Source of the DNA: Oxytricha trifallax
Taxonomy: Eukaryota > Ciliophora > Spirotrichea > Sporadotrichida > Oxytrichidae
Length of the DNA stretch: 64,000 bases
Assembly: GCA_000711775.1 (NCBI GenBank)
Contig: ARYC01000490.1
Span: 1-64,000, forward strand
Reading direction: 5' to 3'
How positions within the stretch are numbered: the stretch's first letter is position 1; each line of letters begins with the position of its first letter. This document shows positions 11,130 to 22,800 of the stretch, one piece after another. The notes beneath the pieces are model-generated. The model saw only the letters and a list, made by a program, of their open reading frames with translations, was not told where the DNA came from and searched no databases. Position numbers and translations under genes: made by a program.

Positions 11130-12622
11130 TGAATTTAAACATGGCGGCTAACTTAATTCGTAAAGCAATTTCTCTTGGCAATGGTTAATGGTTAATGATA
11201 GCTAAACTTTGGCACCACTAAAAAGCAAGAAGTTATTTATGTTGAAAGGGAGTAGAGTTTAGAGATCGTGAGTTTGAAGCAGAGGTCTTCAAATTCAAGT
11301 AAAAAATAAAAAAATAGTACTGTTGAGAGTTTAAACATAAAATGAATTAGTTGAGGAAAATAAAGAACAAAAACTTTTTTAAAAAATAAGCATTCTAATA
11401 CTTTGGGTGTTTTATTACGGAATCTCGTTTAAAGAGGTACAACAAAGAGATATACTCTGACAAATATGGCAGAAACGATAGGAGTCAATTAACCAACCAT
11501 CCTTGGTATGTTTTTAGCATGATTATAGTTTTTTAGTCTTTGAAATCGAAAATTAATTCTGAAGATAAGATATCAATCCAGTAGAATAATTCGAATATAT
11601 TCAATATCAGGAACAATGTCTCATAGCATGATTATAAGAAAGAGTTATTTATATTCTTGTTCTAAATGCAATAAACTTCAGCAGTTAATTGCTTAATATT
11701 TTTAAATTGATGTGCCAAACAAGTCAATATTAATTATAGTTGATGATTATCATAAGAAGATAAATCAATTCAGATATCTCATTTTTAAAGAGTATTATCA
11801 AAATGATTTTGCCAATAAGATCATAATTCTTGAAGAGGAAAAGAAAAGATAATGCAAGAACTTTATTAAAAAAAAAAAGAAAATTAGATGGTGTTATTTC
11901 TAGGACATGGTTTTTGTTACATTACGATTTAAGAAGTTAGAAATGATTCTAACAGATTATATCTATCATAATAGATATAATAATGACTTCAATTATATAC
12001 TCATACAAATATGACTTAGGGTGTGAAAGATCTCTATGAACTTGTGGTATGGTCATCATAAAATTTAAATATTAAATTGCAATATTAACACCTGTCTTTT
12101 ATGAATAGTAGTCATCGATTTTAATAGAACACAAATATAAGAGATTGTGACTTTAGGTAAAGTATTATGCACGCAGGATGCTTCTCAATAAGAGAGAAAT
12201 GGTAAATTGATCTGTGAGGTGAAATTTTTGGGCGGTAGCTGCAATTATCTTAGAGAGCAATATGGAAATAGTATTCTACTTTGGAACAAAACTGGAAAGT
12301 TAATAAGTTTGTATGCTGAACAGAGTAAACAAGATGAATTCTCCGATAAAACTTAGAATATAGTTGAAATGATCATCGTAAGATTTCCTGCATAACTTAA
12401 ATAATTTTTGGAAGTTATTCTTTAATTTTTTAGAGATTTAAATTCATGAGATACCACAAAAATAAACAGGAAAAATCCTGTTAATAAAAATAAACTAATA
12501 TTCGTTAAATACAAATAACTCTTGCATTATCTGCATTTTTTTCTGCTAACCCCTATAAGACCTCAACTATACCTTCCAAATAAAATCACTAAAATATATA
12601 ATTAATGAGTTTTGGGGTTTTT
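11130..12622 (+). mobile_element. Decayed TBE with kinase-ORF remnants
   Basis: Plus-strand remnants of the TBE 57-kDa (zinc finger/kinase) ORF: a segment with VIDFNRTQIQEI near 12115 and WAVAAIILESNMEI near 12220, matching VIIDFNRSQ and WALAAIIAECDMQ in the copy at 22961-23722. About 120 bp downstream is a degenerate TBE terminus (AACCCC at about 12550 and GAGTTTTGGGGTTTTT at 12607-12622). Frames are broken repeatedly, so this is the oldest-looking TBE copy in the window. Its other end was not found. Confidence 0.6.
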
Positions 12623-13819
12623 ATTGAACTTCTCTCTTCAATAATTATAAAATTAAAATTTTAATTAATTTAATTAAATAAGAGAAATCAGTTATCATAC
12701 AAAAAATTAATCATTAATTAAATTTCTTTTTCAAATTAAATAATTATTATATTTGAAATAAAAATTAATTTGAATAGATCATGAATTAAATATTTTTTCT
12801 AAGTTACTATTATTATTTAAAGTTTAAGTTATGAATTACTTAAAGTGAATTGTTCACTCTTTTATTAGTTAATTTCTCATAATTGAATTTTATAAAATGT
12901 AAATCTCATAAATATTTTTAATTTTTTCATTTAATTTGTGTTTTGATAATAAATTATTGATTAATAAAAAAATGTAAAAAAAAACTGTTAAAATTGTTAT
13001 TTAAATTAGATTTTGTGTATATTTTTGAATTGTTTAGATTATTTTTATTTTTATTATATTAAATATATTTTTGTATTTTATAATTGATTATAGCAATAAA
13101 TATTAAATTTCAAATTTAACCATAAGTTAATTCTTTTAATTTTACTTATTTAATGAAAGCGCTAATGAGAGCTTATAATTCTTGGTACAAACAAAAGAAA
13201 ATTCAATTAATATTAAATATCTGAGTAATTCTAAATTACCAAAAAATCATTTGGATCCAAATATATTTATTTCTAAGAAAATTGCCATGAAATTGACATA
13301 AAATAAATTCAATATAAAACTAATATTTATTCTTAATGATAGGGGTTTTTATATTAGGCAAAGTAATGAAGTAGAAATATCTCAATATAAAAAAATTAAA
13401 ACTTGTAAAATTCTTGTTATATGTACAATTTTCTACATCCCTTTAAACGTAATTTGATTTTTTATAAGGTTACATTGATTAAAATGAATATAAATTCAAA
13501 ATATGTATAATATTTCAGTGAAGAAATAGATTTAATTAAATTTAATCAAACAAATAAGCCAGACTATTCTAAAACGAGGAATCGAATAATATTAAATCAA
13601 TTAGTTTACAAATATTTATGCTAAAATAAGCCATTTTTAATCGTGATTAATCAAAAATATTAATTGACTTGACAGACTTTGAAATTTTTTACAACTATTT
13701 TTTATCATAATATTATAAAATTATAATAATTTTCAATAATTCACTTTAAACCTTCAATTATAAAATCATGTTAAAATATTTTTATAGCATATTTATATTA
13801 TAAATAAGTATTTTGAGTT
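12623..13819. other. AT-rich spacer, no gene seen
   Basis: About 1.2 kb of extremely AT-rich sequence between the decayed TBE and the 3' end of the large surface-protein gene. No conserved frame, repeat or RNA gene is recognised. Confidence 0.6.
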
Positions 13820-16800
13820 TCAAATCTTTTGTGGATTATGATTAGGGATTTCAAAGCCAATATCCTCATAATTCTAATAGTCCTCTAAGTACATTTAATA
13901 TATTGTTTATATTTATTTCTAAATGGGGAGTCATAATCTATTACAAATTATTTTTTAATAAATTATTGTGTACATTCTATTGATAACTTGTAATTCAGTC
14001 TGTGCCTTTTTTTATTCCACAGGCAGTAGCATTAGTTTATTTGCCTTAGCAGATTAGATATTAATGTTAGCTTCATTATCTTCCTCAGTTTCCAAAATGA
14101 CATGCATCTTGCCAAGATTTATAGCTGAGTTATAATCTTTTTCTCTCTTGACTTCATATTTAAATAGCGGTCTGATACTCAATGTAGATTAATTATTGAA
14201 ATTACTTTTACTTAATAAATCTGTCATTGTCTGAGATTGATTGAATTATTCTGACTTATTAAGAGCTCGTAATCTAAGTAAGGATATATCCTTTTTGCAA
14301 AGTTGCTTAAAAATTCTATATCTTAGGAATCTAATTCCTATATAGAATTGGTAAGAAACATTCAATACCAAATTTAATAAAATTTATTTATTTATAGTTT
14401 GTTTATTGGAATTTACCAGTATTGCTACTTTGATTCATAATTCATTTTATTGCGTAATTCATTTTATAAAATTATTATTTAAAATATTAAAAATTGAATT
14501 AAACTTATCAAATGATTTTTACTTATAATTTAATATTTGAATAAAGTTAACTCATAAAAAAGTCTAACTTTTTGTCGAATAAAATAATCAATTAATATAT
14601 AGCTGCCATCAAATTCCCAATTTTATTAAAAATATATTTTAATAATTTGATAGGCTTTTGATTAAATAAGATAAATAACTTAAAAGATTTAAGAAATTAG
14701 AATTAATAATAAAGGGGAAATGAATAAAAATAATGACAGACATCAGGCAGTTGGTTGTTCAACAGACTTTTTAAGTCACAAAAATAAATCTAAGCTTTTT
14801 TATATTCCTGCAATGCTTGTCAGCAGAAGCTAGGAAGGCAGACGACAGAGAGCTCAGTAGACATAAAAAAAGAGTTGCATAAACTTTAATAAGAATGAAT
14901 AGTTGGAGCTTAATATCAAGGAGAGTGGTAAGAACAAATAACTGTAACTGGATATGACTTTTGTATATTTTTAAAGAATACTTATTAGTTTAATCTTATT
15001 TCATTTTAACTTATTAATTCCTTGTTATTTTCCATTAATAAAGAGAAAAAATCTTAATAAAAAATTAATTTAATGGAGTAAGCTGAATAATTTATATCTT
15101 AGTTTTCTTTATGAATTTTAATAGCAGACTCAATTATATTAAAATTTATATAGATTTTAGTATTCGTTTATATTTTTTATTGATAAAAATAAATTGGCTT
15201 AAATATTTATGATTAAGCTTTTAATTCTTAAATTTAAATACATGTATAAATTCAATAGTATTTAAGTTTTATATTGATAGCTGTTAATATACCAATTAGT
15301 GATAAAATAATATATGTGATTATTAGCTTAGCATGATAATGGGTACAAGAATCTGTTAATACAAAAATGAAATTTGATATCATAAGAAATATAAATTCAT
15401 TTATTACTTCAAAGTAATAGACATCTTTCCAAAGACCAGTTAAAATGCTGTTTTTATAAGTCAAATTAAAGCCACTTCCTTTAATATAACCGCTACTCTT
15501 ATTTGTGGGTTTTAAAGTTATATAGTAAATTAAGTTTAGCAAGGACATCATGTTATTTATTATTAAAATAATAGCAATAATTTATGATTTATTTAATATA
15601 TTATGAATCAATCAAAAAGAAATTAACCATATTAAAATTCTAGAAATTTAATTGACTACTCTATTTCAAGAACTATTCTTTTAATTATTAATTGCTATAT
15701 TTTATAGTATTTATTGTTAATTATGATAAGATAGTAGTTAGTTATTTTGATTCACTTCTTAATTAAAATAATCCTGATAAATAAGATATAAATATTTTGC
15801 AACTTAATTTTCCTCAATAAAAATAATTATTTTGATAATTATTTTTAATTAAATTCATAATCCAACAATATTAGTTGAAATGCAACTTATTCTTATAAAT
15901 ACAATATCAAAATAACAAATATCAATCTTCTCCAGTAAAAAACCATTGAGTATGCTTATAGTAATCTTGATTTTCTTTTGTTTCCCTGATAATATGATTT
16001 TGTAGAGTATCTAATGAAATTATTTAATTTTGGAATCTGTATGAGCACATAAAATACGAAGGATCCTCCTAAAAGTACAATATTTAAAATCATATTATTT
16101 ATTTATAAAAATATTCAGGATGAACCATGTGCAAGCTAAAAATAATGAAGATTATGTTTGGCCATTATTATTTGTGAATTAGAGTAATATTCCAAGCATA
16201 GAAACTAAAAGTGATTATATTATGATTCTCAAAATTGTGTCAAATAGAACAAATTTATAAATATTCAATTTATATTTTTATTTTTATTAATTTTGTTTAA
16301 AGTAACAAATTGCTTGAGCCTTATGTATAATACATTAAATATTTAACTTTTCTAGAGAAGGTATGAAATTCCAAGACCCCCTATCATACAATATAAATTT
16401 TTAATATTTTATTTATACAAAGATAAATAAGGAAGTAAATAAAAAAGCATCCAATGTTAAAAGCAAAAACGTTAGTTTCATAGTCTAAATTCCAAAACGA
16501 ATATCTAAAGGGTAAATCTTAGTCTACTTTATTTATATTAAAAATCTGACTGAAATAATTTTTGTAAGCGAAAAGATTGTATTTAAATACCCATGACATT
16601 TAATTCGCAAAAAAATAGAGCTCAGGACTCAAAACTAAATTAAAGAGAGTCAAGTGAATAATTAATTGCATGATATTCATGTAATTCCAAAACACTTATA
16701 ACACTTGCTTAGGATTTATCAATGCCATAAAAAGTTAAAGAATTAGCACAATCAAAATCAAATTACTCAACACCTTAGAATAATCCTTAATTTTATCAAT

Positions 16801-19800
16801 AATAGCTAATTAATGTATCTATGGAGGAATTTTTTATGAGATTTTATACCAAGGAATGATTTAAATATCTTCGTCATCTAAATTTAGGAAATTAGAATCT
16901 TATTAATTTAGAATTCTTCGCTTTTATTTGTACTGTATCTAATTAAATTTAACTTCCAAATCAATCCCATCAATGAATGTTTATTCTTATTAAACAGCTT
17001 CGCTATCAATGAACTTGAAGTTTATCAAAAGTTAATTCTCAGAATTGATTTTCATTTCCAAGTTTATTCAGGAATATAAAATTAAAATGATTTTCAAAAA
17101 ATAATATTCTATCTTTTTGAATATTTATATTTCAGTTTGTTTATTTGAAAAATTAATAGTTCTGCAACAAAATATTTCAAGCTGCAATACGCCAGCATTA
17201 AAGAAGTATATATAAAGATGATAAATATTCAATGATTAGATTATATAAAAATTTATAATAAAATTTACACAATAATCAAAACCCCAAAACCCTTTGAGTA
17301 GTTTGATTGAGGTTTTGATTAATAAAATTAGACTATTAACGCATACTTTATTAGGGTTTTAATAGGATTTATGTAGGGGTTTAATGATTTTTAGTAATTT
17401 AAGTTTTAAAATGAGAAGTTAGGGTGCAATCGACTGTAAGTAGAATGATTTATTATTTAAGTTGCGTTATGGATGTAATGATTTTAATGATAAACTCAAG
17501 CCCATTCTAAATTATACGTCTATAGCAAGGCTGATACATAAATTCCCTGCTACTGTTAGGTCTCACTGCCTTTAGCATTGAACTTAAAGAGATAGCATCT
17601 TAATTCTAAGCCTAAGAGACCCTTAAAATTTAAGCAACATCATATTGATTATCCTATTATTGTAGGAATACATTGATTTAGGAAAATAAATAATAATTAT
17701 AAATATAATAAATTAAATCGTGGCAGTTAACTTTCTTGAAATTAAGACAATATGGTAGTTTTTCGATAGAGAGTTCAAAATTAGCAGAGCTTTAATATTG
17801 GCGGTACCCCTCTATCTCTTTTCTAGAGTGAGTTGACACGATTTTAAACTTAATATAAAAATAAAATTGAAAAATATTTCAAAATTAAAATCGTGTCAAC
17901 CCACTCCAGAAAAGAGATAGAGGGTACAGTCAATATTAAATCTCTGCTAATTTTGAATTCTCTATCGAAAAACTACCATATTGTCTTAATTTCAAGAAAG
18001 TTAACTGCCACGATTTAATTTATTATATTTATAATTATTATTTATTTTCCTAAATCAATGTATTCCTACAATAATGATAAGACTCCTAAATACTGGACTC
18101 ATTTCTCGATCGCATAGATAGCTGTGATGTTACATCGCAAATTTCCAAAGCTTTATATCTCTACTTAATCTATAGAGAACATAAATAAAAAGAACGGAAT
18201 ATCTTACATGACAGTCAATCGCATCAAGAGAGTGATTGACTTTAATGTTCCATTTATAAGGATAATTTCAATTATATATTCAATTAAATGCAGAGGGCCT
18301 AAGAGCATATAAAGTCTATTCACGCAGATGAGGCAGTATTCACGTTTAATACCTTCATATCAAGGTCTTGGTAATTAAGATATAGCAACATCAAAGAATA
18401 TGATTAAAAGGTTAAGGTTTAAACTCATGCAATACTTGGTGGAATAAGCGAAGATAATGGTCTCAAGGCTTATGATATTCACCCATGTTCTATAAAGACT
18501 GAATAATGCATCAAGTTCTTGTAATAACTTAGATATAAGTACGCCGACTAAGATATTACTCTTTTTGTAGATAACTCATCTGTCCATAAAACTATAGATT
18601 CAAGGAAGGAATATGAAAGCTAAACATAATACATGAATTAATTTTCATTACAGTCCTCTGTTCAATGGAATTGAATTATATTGGGGGGTTATTGAAAGGC
18701 CACTACAAGAAACTTCTACTCTATCACTTACTTGATGCACGACTTAAAGATAAATACAGTAGATTTTATTAAGAGTGCTGCTAAAAGAGTCAGCAATGAG
18801 AAAGCTAAAGTATGCGCAAGTGAAGGTAGATTTTGTGTTTATAAATAAGTTTTAGATTTAAACGAATGAATAAGTTCGCATATTAAATCTGCCCGTAAAG
18901 GGATTTGGCTTCTATTTATTTTCTTCCTTTTAAAGCTTACTTGAGCCTATGTTTCTTATCTTAGTGGCAGCTCCATGCATTTATGTTCATCTGTCTGGCT
19001 TTTATAAATCTTTGAAGAGTCTGTAAATCAATTCATGCTTTACTTGAGATTTTTTCATTATTTTTAATTTACTGCGTTCTTCCATCAAGTAAATTTTAGC
19101 AGTTCCAAGTTTTTTTAATATAAAGTTTAAAGACTAAACTTACTTAAGATGATAGGATACTTATGAAGTGCCTACAGAGAGTTTCGTTTGTTTTAAATAC
19201 ATTGCTTCTCTTTTTTTCAGGAGAGATGCTGTATCGTTTCTTGTGACCTTCTTGTATAACTTCATTTAAGTACTAAGGTTTCAGAGTTGCAAGAATACCT
19301 AAGAAGAAGTTTTTCTCTGGCAACTTATAAGAGAGCTGCAGCTTTGATGAAAGGTAGATAGCTACTTCTGGATCACTCATAGCATCGTCATATAGATTTG
19401 TCACTGATATTTCAGGGTAGTTAGGTATCTCTATCATCCTAATTTCATTAGACTTAAAAGCTTTTTTCTCTTCAATTAGCAATGCCATTAAGAATTATAT
19501 TTTTTATCCCTGTTTTGTTGGCAAGAACAATTCAGCTATGGTTATTAAGTTAGCTAGAAGTGAAATCTTACCCTGCTATACCAAGTACTTGTAAAGATCT
19601 TCTTCAATTCTGAATTATTATATTAAATCTTGAGATGGAATTCTCTTCATTGCATCATTTATTGATTCTATCTTGTTTCCTCTTTCTATAAATGTTTTTG
19701 AAAATTAATATTATGGATATCCCTTCTAAATTTAGTAATATTCTACTACTAATTAGGTACATCTACCTGGAGGTCTTCCTTGAAAAGATATGCGGAGAAG

Positions 19801-22800
19801 TTTTGAAAATTTTGCTCAAGTTTCACAGATTGATTTCCAATTTTTTCAATCTATTTCCATTAAATTGCTCTTAAGAAAGTTTAATTATTTAAGGAGGTCC
19901 TCGAAATTAAGTTCAAACTTAATTTGGAAGACTTTCTAGAGAAACAAAATTTCACTAGAATTATTATAATTTACTAAAACGTAAAAAATTTTCGAAGCTT
20001 TTTAAGGTGATCAAATTTGATTACTTCTGAACAGAGATTTGAAGAGAGTGTCTTTTATAATATTATAATTTATCAAGTTATATTTTATCATTATTATATA
20101 AGGAAAACTAATATGAGTGCTAACCATTTTAGATGAGCGGCATTACTTGGGTAAAGTCAATTTAAAAAAATTTATCATTCCAGCAACTCTGAAAAGTAGA
20201 GACCAGAGAGCTTCTACCCATGGGAGCCTACTTATGACAAGTTTGACCAGTCTAGCTTTGAGATTTAAATATAAATTAAGTAAGAGTTTATCGTTAAAGC
20301 TGTACAAATTGATGAGGAGGTTAAACAACTCTTAATTATTATTAATAATAATTACAAGGCAAAGTTGACTATTAATGCAAAGAATGCTATAAAGTTTTCC
20401 TTTACAAATAAATTTTTAAGTGACACTTGAGAGATATACACAACGATATGCCTTGGCTATACATCTTGCATTAAAAAAAAAAGATGACAAGTATCTCTGC
20501 GAGTTTTATGAGAAGCCCTATTCTTATACAAGAGATCTTAAAGTGCACTTAAAGAAAAACTATAATTAAAAAGTTTTGAGTTTATAAATTAATCTACAGG
20601 TAAACGATTTCTATAAAAAAAAGAAGGTCAAGAAATCTTTCCGAGTCTCTTAGGGGTGAGGTAAAGAAGTTAGACAAAATGAAGGAAGCTATCAAGAACC
20701 TCCCAGTCTCAAAGATCAATAAAATTATGGTAAAAATCAAGACTATGAAGATTCCTGTTTTAAAATTATTGGCTTAGATTCTTATCTTGAAGTTACCTCA
20801 CTCTAAAGGATAAATTAGAGAAGAGAGCTATTAAAGATGACTAATTCACTTACAATATTTATCCTTTCAATTATTTTCTTGCTGATGACAATTTCTAAAT
20901 GAAATTTACTAATAAGTATTATGCTTTTTAATAAGCAAAATTTAAATAGTGCAGGCATATAATTTAGCTTGATGCCTTTTTACTTGGAAGAATTCATGAA
21001 GCATTTTGACTTCCCCTCCTTGAAATGACTTATATAGAGTTTTTATCTTATAACAGATGCAAAAGGTAAATTGGCTAGATAGTACAACAGATAGTTGAGG
21101 AATAGAAGAGCTTCACGAGTTGGTTTACGTTCATAGAGACTTAAAGACAGAAAAACTAATTTATGACTTTCAACCTTTAAGAGTCTATAATATTGACTTT
21201 AACAGGGCTCAAAGTTGGAAGCCTCAACGCTAGGAGATGTACGAGGAGCTCCTGGATATTTCCCCGAGAGATAAGATTGGAGAGATGGGATATAGCGTGG
21301 AATAAATGGCCATTAGCAACAACAATAATAGAGAGTGATATGTCAAGGAACGATTACTTTAGCTGTAAGAATGAGAGAGATTCTAAGTAAAGAATCAAGC
21401 AATATCTCGATAAAAATATAATCAATGGAGGTCTCAGAGAGCTTGCTTACTCTCAATAATCAAACCAAGCAAGAAAATGAAGTAACGCTAGATATAATAC
21501 AGCTGCAACTTAGAAAGATGAAATTCAGAGAACTGTCGCTTGACTCTAAGATTATGTTTGTGTGAAATATTTAAAAGCTGGCTTTATACTCACTTAAATT
21601 ACCAATATTTGAACATTAAACTCCTTCATAAACCCTAATAAAACACAAATAAAGTATGGACTAATAGTTTACTTTTATCAATCAATAACTTAATCAAACT
21701 ACTGAAGGGTTTTGGGGTTTTTTAATGTTTAACTCTTAATAAGCTTTCTTAGAGTCCTTAGTCCTATGAACTGAGAGGTTGACATTAAACAGGATAATCT
21801 CTTAATCGTTGTATTTATTTCTCAGCTTATGTAGGAATTCTATGTACTACTCTCGCTTTATATAATTTTTTAGACCTGAATCTTCACTAATACCAGCTAA
21901 AATTTAATGTGTGACAACCTTTACTTTTTAGTCATATACTTCTATATTATCATACTTTTTATACCAAGACTTATTAATAAAGGTGTAGAATGTAAACACT
22001 TCTTCATCAGCATTAATTAACTTGATGTTATTAGTTATAGCTCAGTGCATTTAATCATATATAAAGTTTAAATTTTACAATAAAATGGCACTGTAAAATC
22101 AATTACTCTCTTCACTTTGTTGACAGTCTTGAAAGTATTGCCATTTCTTTTATATAAATTGGCTATAGTCTAAGGAGAAATACGAATGTCAGGAAACTTG
22201 CTATGAAACATTTATAATATATAAAAGGAAATAAGTGAATTTAAATTAAAAATTATGATCAAAAATGAAAAGAAATTAAGATGAGACGAAGGTACATAAA
22301 TAATTCAAGTTACAATTTCTTAATCTATATATTTATTAATACTCTTTCAGCAATATCACTGGTCAGTAGTAGTGAAAGACGTAAACTTCAGAAAATCAGA
22401 GATATTTACTACAGAGAAGAATTAATTTATGCTGATAGAGATATTTACGAAGGCTAGCCATTATCTATATTATTAATAAGTATTCTAATAGTTATTTATT
22501 TTATTCTAATATCTTTATATCCCCCAAAAATTGTCATGATTACAGCTTGCTAGTCAAGAGAAAAGTGTGCTCATCTTTAAAGTCTTAGAGTAACAGAGCT
22601 AGTCAATATGGGTCTGAGTGAACTTTTAATTCTTGCTGGATGTTTTTTAGTGCCTGAATTAAAATGCTTTGCAGCTAACATACAGTGATATCTAATAGTT
22701 GAGGCAATCTTACATATGAGCTTTGCTATAACTGCATAATTTAGCACTGGTTTGACTTATTCTATATTTATACTTGTCCCATACCTAAACGTAAGCAGTA

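Larger units (their letters stand above)
17277..21723 (+). mobile_element. Full-length TBE, 4.45 kb, flanked by AAT
   Basis: The left end begins CAAAACCCCAAAACCC at 17277 and the right end finishes in GGGTTTTGGGGTTTT at 21723. AAT on both sides (17274-17276 and 21724-21726) fits the ANT target of TBEs. The inverted terminal region of roughly 100 bp is shared by both ends (CATAAA..CCCTAATAAA..TATG..). It carries the three expected genes: transposase (+), a 17-kDa ORF (-) and a zinc-finger/kinase ORF (+). Reading frames are broken in the transposase and kinase ORFs, and a MITE lies in the transposase, so it is inactive. Confidence 0.85.

Noticed and set aside
15252-15551. Independent 99-residue membrane protein
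   Set aside because: It reads better as an MDS of the large surface protein's membrane domain (the NE..FxFVLTD block) than as a separate gene.
19692-19874. Small plus-strand ORF inside the TBE
   Set aside because: No motif, no conservation with other TBE copies seen, and it is AT-driven.
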